Assembly: GCA_025210265.1 (NCBI GenBank)
Contig: JAOASD010000002.1
Location: 1 to 64,000, forward strand
Source: Pelagimonas sp.
GTDB lineage: Bacteria > Pseudomonadota > Alphaproteobacteria > Rhodobacterales > Rhodobacteraceae
Reading direction: 5' to 3'
Length of the DNA stretch: 64,000 nt
The notes under the pieces were generated by a model, which made no database searches, was not told the DNA's origin, and saw nothing but the letters and a program-made list of their open reading frames with translations. Positions 25,365-35,023 of the stretch are shown one piece after another (the first letter of the stretch is position 1; every line of letters starts with the position of its first letter). Position numbers and translations under genes: made by a program.

Positions 25365-27395
25365 ATGAACAACGATCAGGTCGCCGGGGATCCGCATCCC
25401 CGGCGTCTTTTTGTCTATACTGCCGGTTTTTTGCGGCAAAAGCGGCTGCGGCGGATCCTGCAGCTGTCTGGCTATCAGCTGCGGCTGGGGCGGCCTGGGC
25501 CTCAGGATCTGGTTGGCGTCTGGGGCCAATCCCCCTATGCCCATCGCGGCGAAGCCATGGCCAAACGCAGTGGCGCGGGGCTGGTGCGGATCGAAGATGC
25601 CTTTCTGCGTTCGCTCTTTCCCGGTCGCAGCGGGGAACCGCCGCTGGGCCTGTTGATCGACCATAGCGGCGTGCATTTTGACGGGCGTGCGCCCTCTGAT
25701 CTGGAAACTCTGCTGCAGACCCACCCACTGGATGACAGCGCCCTGCTGGCACGGGCGCGCGGTGCCATGGGCCGCATGGCCGAACATCACCTAAGCAAAT
25801 ATAGCGCCACCGATCCCGACGCCCCCCTGCCCGATCCAGGCTATGTTCTGGTGGTGGATCAGACACGCGGCGATGCCGCAGTCACGGCCTCTGGCGCGGA
25901 TCGTAACAGGTTTCTGGAGATGCTGTTCATCGCGCGCGAAGAACACCCCGCCGCGCGCATCGTCATTCGCAGCCATCCCGAAACCGCGCAGGGCCTGCGC
26001 CCCGGCCACCTGCAGGCCAAAGACTGCGGCCCGCATACCACGTTTTATGACGGACCCGCCTCGCCCCGCGCGCTGCTGGAAAACGCGGTCGCGGTCTATA
26101 CCGTGTCCTCCCAGATGGGGTTCGAGGCAATCCTGACCGGACATCGCCCCCGCGTCTTTGGCCAGCCGTTTTATGCGGGCTGGGATCTCAGCGATGATGA
26201 AATGCCCATCTATCGCCGGCAACGCCGCCTGACCTCTGCTCAGTTGTTTGCCGGGGCGATGATGCTCTATCCGAAATGGTATGATCCCTGCTTTGACCGG
26301 CTGTGCGAGATCGAGGATCTGCTTGGCAATCTTGAGGCCCAGACCCGCGCATGGCGCGAAGACCGGCACGGTTGGATCGCCAGCGGAATGCGCCTGTGGA
26401 AAAGGTCTCATCTGCAAAATTTTTATGGATCTTACAAAGCCTTACAGTTCGAAGATAAACCAGACATACCCACGCCAGCCCCCCCAGAGAACGGACCAAA
26501 CCGCATGGTTTGGGCAAACAAAGCCAGCGCCCCACAGATCACGCGCATCGAAGACGGCTTTCTGCGCTCCCGTGGGCTTGGTGCTGAACTGACCCCACCG
26601 CTGTCTCTGGTGAGTGATCCGCTGGGTATCTATTATGACCCGACCCGGCCTTCTGCGTTGGAAACGATGATCGCACGGCGCGCGCAACACATGCCAGCTA
26701 CACAAATCCGACGTATCGAGCGCATTATTCACCTCATAACCACAAATAAATTATCCAAATACAATCTTTCCGGCGATCTGCCCGACCTCCCCACTGGCAA
26801 ACACAAGATTCTGGTCCCCGGACAGGTCGAAGACGATGCCTCGATCCTGACAGGCAGCCCGGATATTCAGTCAAACGAAACGCTGCTGGCGCGCACAAGG
26901 GACGCCAATCCCGATGCGCTGATCATATGGAAACCACACCCGGATGTTGCTGCCGGTCTGCGGCAAGGCCACGTACAACACCCTGAAAAATATGCAGATA
27001 TATCCCTGACCGAGACAGCGATTGCGCCCTTGCTGGACCAGGTTGATGCTGTCTGGACCCTAACCTCTCTGACAGGGTTCGAAGCCCTGCTGCGCCGCAA
27101 ACAGGTCACGGTATTCGGGGCTCCCTTTTATTCGGGCTGGGGCCTGACCCGTGACCTTGGCCCCGTCCCCGCACGCAGAATGCAAGGCCCCCGCCCATCT
27201 ATCGAGGCCCTCGCCTACGCAACCCTCATCGACTATCCACGTTATCGCGACCCGATCAGCGGACAGCCGTGCAGCGTCGAAACAATCATCGAAAGATTGC
27301 ACAAAAACGATATACCGCCTCCCGGCGCATTTAACCGTATCCTGTCAAAAATACAGGGGCGCTTTGCCAGCCACGCATCGCTTTGGCGTGGCTGA
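25365..27395 (+). CDS. kpsC: Capsule beta-Kdo transferase KpsC
   Basis: A 676-residue KpsC (LipA) protein made of two homologous halves, each of the retaining beta-Kdo transferase type; in characterised KpsC they add alternating linkages to the lipid anchor. Repeated landmarks are IEDAFLRS...LGLLIDHSGVHFDG with VFGQPFYAGWDLSD in the N-terminal half, and IEDGFLRSRGLGAE with VFGAPFYSGWGLTRD in the C-terminal half. From about 26390 the DNA is visibly richer in A/T and rarer codons (AAA, TTA, ATA) than the first half. The start at 25365 lies 12 bases after the OPX gene. Confidence 0.92.
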   Translation: MNNDQVAGDPHPRRLFVYTAGFLRQKRLRRILQLSGYQLRLGRPGPQDLVGVWGQSPYAHRGEAMAKRSGAGLVRIEDAFLRSLFPGRSGEPPLGLLIDHSGVHFDGRAPSDLETLLQTHPLDDSALLARARGAMGRMAEHHLSKYSATDPDAPLPDPGYVLVVDQTRGDAAVTASGADRNRFLEMLFIAREEHPAARIVIRSHPETAQGLRPGHLQAKDCGPHTTFYDGPASPRALLENAVAVYTVSSQMGFEAILTGHRPRVFGQPFYAGWDLSDDEMPIYRRQRRLTSAQLFAGAMMLYPKWYDPCFDRLCEIEDLLGNLEAQTRAWREDRHGWIASGMRLWKRSHLQNFYGSYKALQFEDKPDIPTPAPPENGPNRMVWANKASAPQITRIEDGFLRSRGLGAELTPPLSLVSDPLGIYYDPTRPSALETMIARRAQHMPATQIRRIERIIHLITTNKLSKYNLSGDLPDLPTGKHKILVPGQVEDDASILTGSPDIQSNETLLARTRDANPDALIIWKPHPDVAAGLRQGHVQHPEKYADISLTETAIAPLLDQVDAVWTLTSLTGFEALLRRKQVTVFGAPFYSGWGLTRDLGPVPARRMQGPRPSIEALAYATLIDYPRYRDPISGQPCSVETIIERLHKNDIPPPGAFNRILSKIQGRFASHASLWRG

Positions 27396-27407
27396 CGCCG
27401 GGTGCGC

Positions 27408-27430
27408 AAAACTTCATGTAATACATGAAG
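27408..27430 (-). terminator. Terminator between convergent kpsC and ribD
   Basis: CTTCATGT and ACATGAAG form a perfect 8-bp stem with a three-base loop; on the minus strand it is followed by TTTT, suiting ribD. It lies 12 bases after the kpsC stop and 22 bases beyond the ribD stop. Confidence 0.8.
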
Positions 27431-27452
27431 CTCTCAGCCCAAAAATCTGAGA

Positions 27453-28553
27453 TTAAACAGATGTCTTTCGCCGCCAGATATGTCGAATATCCCCAGCTTC
27501 AGAGCGAACATCGACCAATTCAAAGCGCGGAGCGTCGCCCAACCTGGCAATTCCAAGCGCGCCCAGCCCAGGATAGCCTTCAGCACCCAAAGCCAATCCC
27601 GCCGTGAAAACTTGCACTTCATCAACAAGTTCGGCCATTAACAAAGACGCCGCCAGCTGCCCGCCACCTTCGCAGAAAACGCGTGTCAGCCCGGCCGCCC
27701 CCAACGCCTGCAGAACGGATCCAGGGTCGACACGCCCATCACGCAGCTGGCAGGGCATCAATGTTGCGCCCAGGCCAGCCCAGGCTTCGCGCAGGTCGGG
27801 ATTGGCATCCGGGCCATGCGCGATCCAGACCGGCACCTCTTGCGCGGTCCGCGCCAGTTGCCCCATCAAAGGCAGGTCCAGAAAGCGCGACACGACCACC
27901 CGCACTGGCTGCCGTGTTTCGCCAAAACCGCGTACCGTCAGCGCCGGGTCATCCGCCCGCGCAGTGCCCCCACCGACCATCACAGCGTCATGGCTGTGGC
28001 GCAGCGCATGAACGGCTTTGCGGGCCCCCGGCCCCGTGATCCACTGGCTTTCCCCGGACGCGGTCGCAATACGCCCGTCCAGGCTCAGCGCCAGCTTGAG
28101 CGTCACCCAGGGACGCCCCTGAGCTTCGCGCAGGAAAAAGCCCGCGAGATCGTGCAGCGCCTCTTCGGCCAGAACGCCGGTTGTCACCTCAATCCCGGCG
28201 GCCCGGAGCATATCAAACCCACGACCATCCACGCGCGGATCGCTATCGCGCACCGCAGCAACGACACGCGCGACCCCCGCATCTATCAGCGCCTGCGCAC
28301 AAGGCGGGGTCTGGCCAAAATGAGAGCAAGGCTCGAGCGTCACATAGGCGGTTGCGCCACGCGCATGATTGCCAGCCATCGCCAGCGCCTGCGGTTCGGC
28401 ATGGGGACGACCACCCGCATGGGTTGCACCCCGACCGACCACGCGCCCCTCTTTGACGATGACGCAGCCCACCGCAGGGTTGGGCCAAGATTTGCCCATA
28501 CCCCGACGACCCATGGCAAGCGCATGGGCCATATGCTTTTCATCAGTAGTCAC
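27453..28553 (-). CDS. ribD: Bifunctional riboflavin deaminase/reductase RibD
   Basis: Catalyses the second and third steps of riboflavin synthesis. The 366 residues comprise an N-terminal deaminase with zinc ligands in H51-AE and C76/C85 ([11 protein letters not shown]), and a C-terminal reductase ([41 protein letters not shown]). The start is a GTG that overlaps the nrdR stop by four bases (GTGA), so the two are translationally coupled. The deaminase motif reads HAEPQAL where HAEVxAL is usual. Confidence 0.96.
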   Translation of the reverse strand: MTTDEKHMAHALAMGRRGMGKSWPNPAVGCVIVKEGRVVGRGATHAGGRPHAEPQALAMAGNHARGATAYVTLEPCSHFGQTPPCAQALIDAGVARVVAAVRDSDPRVDGRGFDMLRAAGIEVTTGVLAEEALHDLAGFFLREAQGRPWVTLKLALSLDGRIATASGESQWITGPGARKAVHALRHSHDAVMVGGGTARADDPALTVRGFGETRQPVRVVVSRFLDLPLMGQLARTAQEVPVWIAHGPDANPDLREAWAGLGATLMPCQLRDGRVDPGSVLQALGAAGLTRVFCEGGGQLAASLLMAELVDEVQVFTAGLALGAEGYPGLGALGIARLGDAPRFELVDVRSEAGDIRHIWRRKTSV

Positions 28554-29026
28554 TGGTCTTTGGGCGTAGCTTGCGCGTCGGGGCGCAGCTCCGAGACAAA
28601 TTTGTCGAAATCATCCGCCGCCTGGAAGTTTTTGTAAACGCTGGCAAAACGCACATAGGCGACCGTATCTATCCGCGCCAGTGTCTCCATCACGATTTCA
28701 CCGATCTGATGCGATGAAATGTCGGTCTCGCCCATGCTTTCCAGACGCCGCACGATGCCAGAAATCATCTGATCAATACGATCCGGTTCAATCGGACGCT
28801 TTTGCAGCGCGATACGGATCGAGCGTTCCAGCTTGTCCCGGTCAAAATCTTCGCGACGACCATTGGACTTGATCACCACAAGATCGCGCAGCTGTACACG
28901 CTCATAGGTTGTGAAACGCCCACCACAGGCCGGGCAAAACCGGCGACGGCGAATGGCGACGTGATCCTCGGCTGGCCGGGAATCCTTTACTTGTGTGTCA
29001 ATATTTCCGCAAAACGGGCAGCGCAT
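28550..29026 (-). CDS. nrdR: Transcriptional repressor NrdR
   Basis: A zinc-ribbon and ATP-cone regulator that represses ribonucleotide reductase genes when dATP is high. It has 158 residues. The ribbon cysteines are C3, C6, C31 and C34, followed by the ATP cone ([22 protein letters not shown]). The start is the ATG opening MRCPFCG at 29026. It forms an operon with ribD, as in many alphaproteobacteria. A perfect DnaA box lies 61 bases before its start. No nrd structural gene is in the window. Confidence 0.97.
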   Translation of the reverse strand: MRCPFCGNIDTQVKDSRPAEDHVAIRRRRFCPACGGRFTTYERVQLRDLVVIKSNGRREDFDRDKLERSIRIALQKRPIEPDRIDQMISGIVRRLESMGETDISSHQIGEIVMETLARIDTVAYVRFASVYKNFQAADDFDKFVSELRPDAQATPKDQ

Positions 29027-29086
29027 CTGGCCGGTCCCCTCGTTCTTTTTCTGCTCTTTATGCCTGAATGCGGGGTTGGCCCCCAC

Positions 29087-29095
29087 TTATCCACA
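29087..29095. promoter_or_regulatory. DnaA box upstream of nrdR
   Basis: TTATCCACA, the strongest E. coli DnaA-box sequence, lies in the nrdR-yjbQ intergenic region, 61 bases before nrdR. It is a single copy with no second perfect box beside it. Confidence 0.5.
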
Positions 29096-29185
29096 GCCAC
29101 TATAGGCCCTTGGCTAAGTTTTGGGTAGAGGGGAAATGCAGCCGCTAGATGATGGGGCAGCACATAAGCGAATCTGGGGACAAGT

Positions 29186-29593
29186 TCAGGCCAGATGGGC
29201 CACAATCTGGCGCTGATGCGGCGCGTTGCGATGTTCAAACAGGTAGATCCCCTGCCATGTCCCCAACAGCAGCTGACCATTGCTGACAGGAATGCTCAGA
29301 CTGACCGGCAGCATCGCGGATTTGATATGCGCGGGCATGTCATCCGGCCCCTCATACGTGTGTGTCAGATAGGACATGCAGGGGGCGGATGTGGGTGGCA
29401 CAAGGCGGTGAAAAAACGCCTGCAGGTCGGTCTGCACCTCGGGATCCGCGTTTTCCTGGATCAGCAATGACGCAGATGTATGCTGTATAAAAAGGGTCAG
29501 CAGGCCGTTGCCCGTGACCCAATCTGCGACCTCACGCGTAAATTCATACAGGCCGGGCCCGTTTGTAGCGATATGGAACCGGGTCTGGCGCAT
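29186..29593 (-). CDS. yjbQ: YjbQ (UPF0047) family protein
   Basis: A 135-residue protein of the UPF0047 family, sometimes annotated as secondary thiamine-phosphate synthase. Landmarks are LLTLFIQHTSASLLIQENAD, YLTHTYEGPDDMPAHIKSAML and LLLGTWQGIYLFEHR, which hold the conserved histidines. The physiological role is unsettled. It is transcribed with the small genes downstream-reading toward nrdR but is separated from nrdR by 159 bases. Confidence 0.92.
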   Translation of the reverse strand: MRQTRFHIATNGPGLYEFTREVADWVTGNGLLTLFIQHTSASLLIQENADPEVQTDLQAFFHRLVPPTSAPCMSYLTHTYEGPDDMPAHIKSAMLPVSLSIPVSNGQLLLGTWQGIYLFEHRNAPHQRQIVAHLA

Positions 29594-29602
29594 CGGGGTG
29601 CC

Positions 29603-29854
29603 TTAACCCTGGTCGTCACTGACCGACTGCGGCGCGGTAAAGCTGTAACCCTCTTTTTCCAGCGCCTTGACCGCGCGCATCCCGGCCTTGGTCGCCATGC
29701 TGCGCGCCTCTGCCCAGGCGCGGTTGAGGTCTTCTTTGCTGGCCTGAGGATAGGTCGCCTTGAACTCCGCCCGCCAAATGGTGCGGCCAATGGTGCGCGC
29801 CATGCGGCGGCGGATTTTCTGGTCTTCGCTCAGCGGAGTTTTCGCGTCGGTCAT
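29603..29854 (-). CDS. Conserved hypothetical protein, 83 aa
   Basis: A small, basic, helical protein that I do not recognise. It is rich in Arg, Lys and Ala (KIRRRMARTIGRTIWRAEF, then AWAEARSMATKAGMRAVKALEKEG) with no signal or membrane segment. The ATG at 29854 is used. It ends nine bases before yjbQ on the same strand, so the two are probably co-transcribed. The protein-like composition and tight spacing support a real gene; its function is unknown. Confidence 0.72.
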   Translation of the reverse strand: MTDAKTPLSEDQKIRRRMARTIGRTIWRAEFKATYPQASKEDLNRAWAEARSMATKAGMRAVKALEKEGYSFTAPQSVSDDQG

Positions 29855-29962
29855 AGGTACGATCCGGTCAGGTTAAGCAGTCACAGGAATACCCCGGATG
29901 CATAGCAAAATCCGCAGATGATCCTAGCCCCTGACCGTTAATTCCAGACAAATTTCGCCGGA

Positions 29963-30196
29963 CTATTCCGGTTTTTTCCGCGCGATTGTCAGCTTTAGCA
30001 CCAATAGGCCCCAAGGCAGGCCGTGAAACGCCATGTCGAACATGTCCACCGGGCGGGTTAGGTCGCCGGCCACAAGCATTTTGAGTTTTTCCCAAATATG
30101 CGGTTCGGGGACAAAAGGCGCGAGCCCAAGCGTGGCGCATAAAAGCACCAGAACCATAACATCCAAACGATCCAGAAACGCGCGCAATAAGGTCAC
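29963..30196 (-). CDS. Small two-helix membrane protein
   Basis: A 77-residue protein with two hydrophobic segments (about 10-28 and 56-70) separated by a short conserved-looking EPHIWEKLKMLVAGDL loop. It starts with GTG and has only a weak ribosome site. Homologues I recall from Rhodobacterales are labelled RND transporter, but the protein is far too small to be a pump. It lies six bases after hlyU and is probably part of the rpoD-hlyU transcript. Confidence 0.75.
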   Translation of the reverse strand: MTLLRAFLDRLDVMVLVLLCATLGLAPFVPEPHIWEKLKMLVAGDLTRPVDMFDMAFHGLPWGLLVLKLTIARKKPE

Positions 30197-30202
30197 ATAC
30201 CG

Positions 30203-30478
30203 TCAGCGAAAAATCCGCTCTCCCTGCATGTCGATCATCTGACGCGCTTTGCGCAGCGCAGCATCAATCGCCTGATCACGGTCGCGGATCACATCCGCAC
30301 GGATCAGATGATGCACCTTCGCCTCGCCATTGATCTCTTTTTCGATCCGGGCGGCCAGACGGAACTGACCATCCTCGGGCACCGGATCGGGGAAGATCAA
30401 AAACCCCTTATACTCAATAGGTTCAGCGGCAGGGGATTTGGCACCCCCGCCGCCAAACAGTTTCTTAAACAGCGACAT
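30203..30478 (-). CDS. HlyU family protein
   Basis: A 91-residue member of the HlyU family, named after a Vibrio haemolysin regulator; this alphaproteobacterial branch (DUF/PF10115 type) is shorter and has no visible HTH. The conserved part is EYKGFLIFPDPVPEDGQFRLAARIEKEI followed by HHLIRADVIRDRDQAIDAALRKARQMID. It starts four bases after the rpoD stop, so it is co-transcribed with rpoD. Regulatory activity is not supported by anything visible here. Confidence 0.82.
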   Translation of the reverse strand: MSLFKKLFGGGGAKSPAAEPIEYKGFLIFPDPVPEDGQFRLAARIEKEINGEAKVHHLIRADVIRDRDQAIDAALRKARQMIDMQGERIFR

Positions 30479-30481
30479 CGC

Positions 30482-32467
30482 TTACTGATCCAGGAAGCTG
30501 CGCAGCTTGCGCGAGCGCGACGGATGCTTGAGCTTGCGCAGGGCTTTGGCTTCGATCTGACGGATCCGTTCGCGGGTCACGCTGAACTGCTGACCGACCT
30601 CTTCCAGCGTGTGGTCGGTGTTCATGCCAATGCCAAAACGCATCCGCAGCACGCGCTCTTCGCGCGGGGTCAGCGACGACAGCACGCGGGTCGTGGTTTC
30701 CTTCAGGTTTTCCTGAATGGCGGAATCCAGCGGCAGGACCGCGTTCTTGTCCTCGATGAAATCGCCCAGCTGGCTGTCTTCCTCGTCGCCAATCGGCGTT
30801 TCAAGGCTGATCGGCTCCTTGGCGATTTTCATCACCTTGCGGACCTTTTCCAGCGGCATCTGCAGCTTTTCTGCCAGTTCCTCCGGGGTCGGCTCGCGGC
30901 CGATCTCGTGCAGCATCTGGCGCCCGGTGCGGACCAGCTTGTTGATCGTTTCGATCATGTGGACCGGGATACGGATGGTGCGCGCCTGATCCGCGATAGA
31001 GCGGGTGATCGCCTGACGGATCCACCAGGTCGCATAGGTCGAGAATTTATAGCCACGGCGGTATTCGAATTTATCGACCGCCTTCATCAGACCAATGTTA
31101 CCTTCCTGAATAAGATCAAGGAATTGCAGGCCGCGGTTGGTGTATTTCTTGGCGATCGAGATCACGAGGCGCAGGTTGGCCTCGACCATCTCTTTCTTGG
31201 CCTGGCGGGCTTCTTTTTCACCCTTCTGAACCTGACCGACAATGCGGCGGAATTCGCTGATATCCAGACCGACATACTGACCAACCTGGGCCATGTCGGC
31301 GCGCAGTTCCTCGACCTTGTCGCTGCTGCGTTCGATGAACATCTGCCAGCCGCGACCGGGCTTTTCCGACATGCGTTCCAGCCAGTTTGGGTCCAGTTCG
31401 TGGCCACGATATTCCTCGACAAATTCGCGGCGGTTGATGCGGGCCTGGTCGGCCAGCTTCACCATCGAGCTGTCGATGGACATGATGCGCCGGTTGATGC
31501 CGTAAAGCTGGTCGATCAGCGCCTCGATCCGGTTGTTGTGCAGGTGCAGTTCGTTCACCAGCTCGACGATCTCGCCGCGCAGTTTTTGATAGCGGGCCTC
31601 TTCTGCGGCGCTGAACGTGTCATCCTCGTTCAGCGTGGCCGAGATCCGGCTGTCCTGCATTTCGGCCAGCTCTTCGTAATCGCGGGCGATGTGATCCAGC
31701 GTTTCCAGCACGCGCGGTTTCAGCGCAGCTTCCATCGCGGCCAGCGACATGTTGGCCTGTTCGTCGTCATCATCATCGTCGTCTTTGGCAATCGGGTTGC
31801 CATCGGCGTCGAGCTCGGGCTGATCATCCTTGGGTTTCGCGGCCTCGACACCGGAGGTATCGACCACGGGTTCCTCGACCTCACCATCCTCGCCCATCTG
31901 GCCCGAGAAGGTGGTCTCAAGGTCGATCACATCGCGCAGCAGGATGTCTTCGTTCAGAAGTTCCTCACGCCAGATGGTGATCGCCTGGAAGGTCAGCGGG
32001 CTTTCGCACAGGCCCAGGATCATCGTGTTGCGACCGGCCTCGATCCGCTTGGCGATGGCGATCTCGCCCTCGCGGCTCAGCAGTTCGACGCTGCCCATTT
32101 CGCGCAGATACATGCGCACAGGGTCGTCGGTGCGATCCAGTTTCTCGGTCGTACCGCTGCCCAGCGTGATTTCGCCGGGTTTCTTGGTTTCGACCAGATC
32201 GGTCGCACCCTTGTTGTCGTCTTCTTCGCCCTCTTCGTCATCCTCGGTGACCTGGATGCCCATTTCCGAGAGCATGGACATGACGTCCTCGATCTGGTCC
32301 GAGCTGACCTGATCCGGGGGAAGCACCGCGTTCAGCTGGTCATAGGTGATGTAACCACGTTCGCGCGCCTCGGCGATCATCTTTTTGACCGCGGCCTGGC
32401 TCATGTCGAGGCTGATTTCCTCTTCCTGATCCTGGGGCTTGGAATCGTCAGTGTCCTTGGCTGCCAT
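30482..32467 (-). CDS. rpoD: RNA polymerase primary sigma factor RpoD
   Basis: The housekeeping sigma-70 factor, 661 residues. Region 1.1 is at the N-terminus. A long acidic non-conserved insert follows (Asp/Glu runs near residues 225-240). Regions 2.1-2.4 read [35 protein letters not shown] and the C-terminal region 4.2 HTH reads [21 protein letters not shown] (each given in part). It lies downstream of dnaG in the usual primase-sigma order. Five GANTC sites crowd the 70 bases before its start. Confidence 0.98.
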   Translation of the reverse strand: MAAKDTDDSKPQDQEEEISLDMSQAAVKKMIAEARERGYITYDQLNAVLPPDQVSSDQIEDVMSMLSEMGIQVTEDDEEGEEDDNKGATDLVETKKPGEITLGSGTTEKLDRTDDPVRMYLREMGSVELLSREGEIAIAKRIEAGRNTMILGLCESPLTFQAITIWREELLNEDILLRDVIDLETTFSGQMGEDGEVEEPVVDTSGVEAAKPKDDQPELDADGNPIAKDDDDDDDEQANMSLAAMEAALKPRVLETLDHIARDYEELAEMQDSRISATLNEDDTFSAAEEARYQKLRGEIVELVNELHLHNNRIEALIDQLYGINRRIMSIDSSMVKLADQARINRREFVEEYRGHELDPNWLERMSEKPGRGWQMFIERSSDKVEELRADMAQVGQYVGLDISEFRRIVGQVQKGEKEARQAKKEMVEANLRLVISIAKKYTNRGLQFLDLIQEGNIGLMKAVDKFEYRRGYKFSTYATWWIRQAITRSIADQARTIRIPVHMIETINKLVRTGRQMLHEIGREPTPEELAEKLQMPLEKVRKVMKIAKEPISLETPIGDEEDSQLGDFIEDKNAVLPLDSAIQENLKETTTRVLSSLTPREERVLRMRFGIGMNTDHTLEEVGQQFSVTRERIRQIEAKALRKLKHPSRSRKLRSFLDQ

Positions 32468-32485
32468 CAGGCTCTCCTTAGCGGG

Positions 32486-32538
32486 GATTCGGGCGAAGCG
32501 ATTCGGTATACCGAATCGTCGGGGGATTCGAGTGATTC
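32486..32538. promoter_or_regulatory. Cluster of five GANTC (CcrM) sites before rpoD
   Basis: GATTC/GAATC occurs at 32486, 32500, 32513, 32525 and 32534, with a sixth at 32639. Chance expectation is about one per 256 bases. Inside the cluster CGATTCGGTATACCGAATCG (32499-32518) is a perfect 20-bp palindrome. The cluster lies 19-71 bases before the rpoD start. Confidence 0.6.
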
Positions 32539-32667
32539 GCCGGGAATTCTGTGCTTTTTCTCACGACTGTTCCCTTGCCGCATCTTTCATGCAACCCAAG
32601 GGGTTAATGCTGCGTTGCGGCAAATCGAGAGAGACCCCGAATCGCCATGATTTCGATAGGTGTCGCC

Positions 32668-34596
32668 CTAGCCGCGTGCCCCGCCATGCCCTATTTTGGC
32701 CAAGAGATCGTGGAAGGCATTTCTTTCATCCCGATCAACATCAGCCCCATTATCTGCCGTTTCATATTGGCCGGCGTCATCCTCGGCATCGCTGAACGGT
32801 TGGGACCGGATCAATGCGGCCTGTGCTGATTGCCACATAAGCGTCTTTTCCGACATCTCAAGGAAGTCTTCCTCAAGTTCCTGCATCCAGGCCCGGTCGC
32901 GGCGCTTATTGTCCAGCAGCGTGATGTTTTCGGACAGAATCACCGAGACATAATGGTCCCCCTTCCGCAGCACCATCGCAGGTTCGGCCTTGATGAAGGG
33001 ATCATTCATAACGAATTCGACCGCGCGCAGAACGTCGAAATCCTCCACCTCAGATGTATCCACACCAGAGGCGTGATCCAACAGGTAAGAAACGATTTGC
33101 TCGTGCCGTTCATCAAAGAAATCGACCATTTCGATCGACTCCCGCATGAAATCAACCGCCGCCCAGTAGCGCCATGACAGGGCTGCGATCTTACGCTCCC
33201 GGATCATGTCGATGTCGCGTTCGTCGGTCCCCTGCGCCAGAAGGGAGTTTTTTGCCGAGGCGGACACTTTGGGCATCCGCTTGAAGGAACGGAATTCAGG
33301 CGAGTATTTGGGCGTAAAGAACTGCTGGCGCTTAAGCTGTTTGAACTCTTCGAAATAGTTGCGTTTGACCCGCTCATCCGGGATCTTACCGGCTGCGGCA
33401 AGCAGGCGCTTATCGAGATCCGCGCGTTGTTCTGGTGTTCGCGTGGGCGCTGCATTCAATTCGCGATGCCACAAAGCGATATGAAGGGGGCGAGGCTCCT
33501 CGATACGCTCTTCCAATTCGGCCTTGCGGCCTGCGCGGAGCATATCGTCAGGATCTTGCCCCTCATCCAGACGCACAAACCCGACGGACTGACCTGACTG
33601 GATTCCCGGCAAGGCCAGATCAATCACCCGGTCCTGCGCGCGTATCCCGGCCTTATCCCCATCCAGCATAAAAATCGGATATGGAGAGCAGCGCCACAAC
33701 AACTGCAACTGGTGCTCTGTCACCGCCGTGCCCAGCGGCGCAACTGCCGCTTCGAAACCGGCCTCGGACAGGGCGATCACATCCATGTAGCCCTCGGCCA
33801 CAATCAATGGCTTACCCTTGCCCGCCGCCGCACGCGCATTGCGAATATTGTAAAGGTTGCGCGATTTGTCGAACAGCTCGGTTTCCGGCGAGTTCAGATA
33901 TTTGGCGTTGTCATTGGGGTCCATGGCCCGCCCGCCAAAGGCGATGGCCCGGCCACGCGCATCCCGGATCGGGAACATGATGCGGTCGCGAAACACGTCA
34001 TAGGGTGCGCGGCCCTTATCGGATTTGCGCACCAGCCCGGCGGCCAGCATCAAATCCATCGGCACGTTCTTGTTCACCAGCCATTCGCGCAGGTTTTCCC
34101 AGCCCGCTGGGGCATAACCGAGATCCCAGCGATCCAGCGCATCTTGATCCAATCCGCGCCCTGCAAGATACTCACGGGCGGCCCGTCCGCTGGCAGGCTT
34201 CAGCTGATCTTTGTAAAACTTGACCGCGAGTTCCATGACTTCGGTCAGCTGGGTGCGCCGATCGGCCTTTTCCTGCGCTTTCGGATCGCGTTTGGGCACC
34301 TCCATCCCGGCCTCCTGGGCCAGGATCTCGATCGCCTCCATAAAGCTCACATTCTCGGTTTCCCGCACAAAGGAAATCGCATCCCCCTTGGCGTGACAGC
34401 CAAAGCAATAATAATAGCCCTTGCGATCATCCACATGAAAAGACGCAGTTTTTTCATGATGGAACGGACAGGGAGACCACATATCGCCCTTGCCCTGATT
34501 GGATTTCCGATTGTCCCACATAACCTTGCGCCCCACGACCTGAGACAGGCTCGTGCGGGTGCGCAGTTCATCAAGGAAGCCAGGGGGCAGGCTCAT
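32668..34596 (-). CDS. dnaG: DNA primase DnaG
   Basis: Synthesises RNA primers for replication. The 642 residues comprise an N-terminal CHC2 zinc finger (C43, H46/47, C64, C67 in SPCPFHHEKTASF and YYYCFGCHAKGD), a TOPRIM catalytic core (IVAEGYMDVIALSEAG, then MLDGDKAGIRAQ) and a C-terminal helicase-binding region that is poorly conserved. It lies upstream of rpoD with a 200-base gap that carries the GANTC cluster. Of the classic rpsU-dnaG-rpoD order, rpsU is not present upstream. Confidence 0.98.
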   Translation of the reverse strand: MSLPPGFLDELRTRTSLSQVVGRKVMWDNRKSNQGKGDMWSPCPFHHEKTASFHVDDRKGYYYCFGCHAKGDAISFVRETENVSFMEAIEILAQEAGMEVPKRDPKAQEKADRRTQLTEVMELAVKFYKDQLKPASGRAAREYLAGRGLDQDALDRWDLGYAPAGWENLREWLVNKNVPMDLMLAAGLVRKSDKGRAPYDVFRDRIMFPIRDARGRAIAFGGRAMDPNDNAKYLNSPETELFDKSRNLYNIRNARAAAGKGKPLIVAEGYMDVIALSEAGFEAAVAPLGTAVTEHQLQLLWRCSPYPIFMLDGDKAGIRAQDRVIDLALPGIQSGQSVGFVRLDEGQDPDDMLRAGRKAELEERIEEPRPLHIALWHRELNAAPTRTPEQRADLDKRLLAAAGKIPDERVKRNYFEEFKQLKRQQFFTPKYSPEFRSFKRMPKVSASAKNSLLAQGTDERDIDMIRERKIAALSWRYWAAVDFMRESIEMVDFFDERHEQIVSYLLDHASGVDTSEVEDFDVLRAVEFVMNDPFIKAEPAMVLRKGDHYVSVILSENITLLDNKRRDRAWMQELEEDFLEMSEKTLMWQSAQAALIRSQPFSDAEDDAGQYETADNGADVDRDERNAFHDLLAKIGHGGARG

Positions 34597-34697
34597 TTTG
34601 AGGCTCAGATTCAGTGTGGATACTGGTCACAAAACTGTAACCCGAAAACAACAGGAGTTCAACGAGGCTGCGACCTGCTGTCGCAATCCCTGCGCAC

Positions 34698-34991
34698 TTA
34701 CATCGCCTCGCATTGTGCGCGGTACGCTTCGCCGATCTGATCGCCCAGCTGGTCCTCGGGTACGCTATAGATGAAATCCGCCAGCATATCGCCCGCAGTG
34801 CGCCCCAGATCCTTGCGCAGTTCGCGCTTGGTTTTGCCTTTTCTCTGCCCATCCAGCCGCTTTTGCACCGCGCTCATCACGATTTCGACCTGGCTGTCGC
34901 AGCTGGCGGTCTTGTCCTCTTCGGCAAAGCTGGGCAGCGGCGAAAAAGCAATCAGACAGGCGGTCAGACAGAGGGGGGCAAAGGCACGCAT
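34698..34991 (-). CDS. Exported hypothetical protein, 97 aa
   Basis: A small secreted protein with a clear signal peptide (LCLTACLIAFSPLPSFAEED, cleavage after residue 23). The mature part of about 74 residues is helical and charged (QKRLDGQRKGKTKRELRKDL, then VPEDQLGDQIGEAYRAQCEAM) and has two cysteines that could form a disulfide. I do not recognise a family. It lies 33 bases after the sarcosine oxidase operon on the same strand, probably by chance rather than function. Confidence 0.72.
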   Translation of the reverse strand: MRAFAPLCLTACLIAFSPLPSFAEEDKTASCDSQVEIVMSAVQKRLDGQRKGKTKRELRKDLGRTAGDMLADFIYSVPEDQLGDQIGEAYRAQCEAM

Positions 34992-35023
34992 GAAGAGGCT
35001 CCGGTAACGGGTCGTCCCCCTGC

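Noticed and set aside
24181-25866. A 561-codon minus-strand frame
   Set aside because: Antisense to the OPX and kpsC genes; no known domain.
27987-28011. Possible link of the ribD-nrdR operon to the capsule genes
   Set aside because: The strands converge and a terminator lies between them, so shared transcription is unlikely.
30308-32650. A 780-codon open frame on the plus strand
   Set aside because: It is the antisense shadow of rpoD and hlyU, with no recognisable domain.
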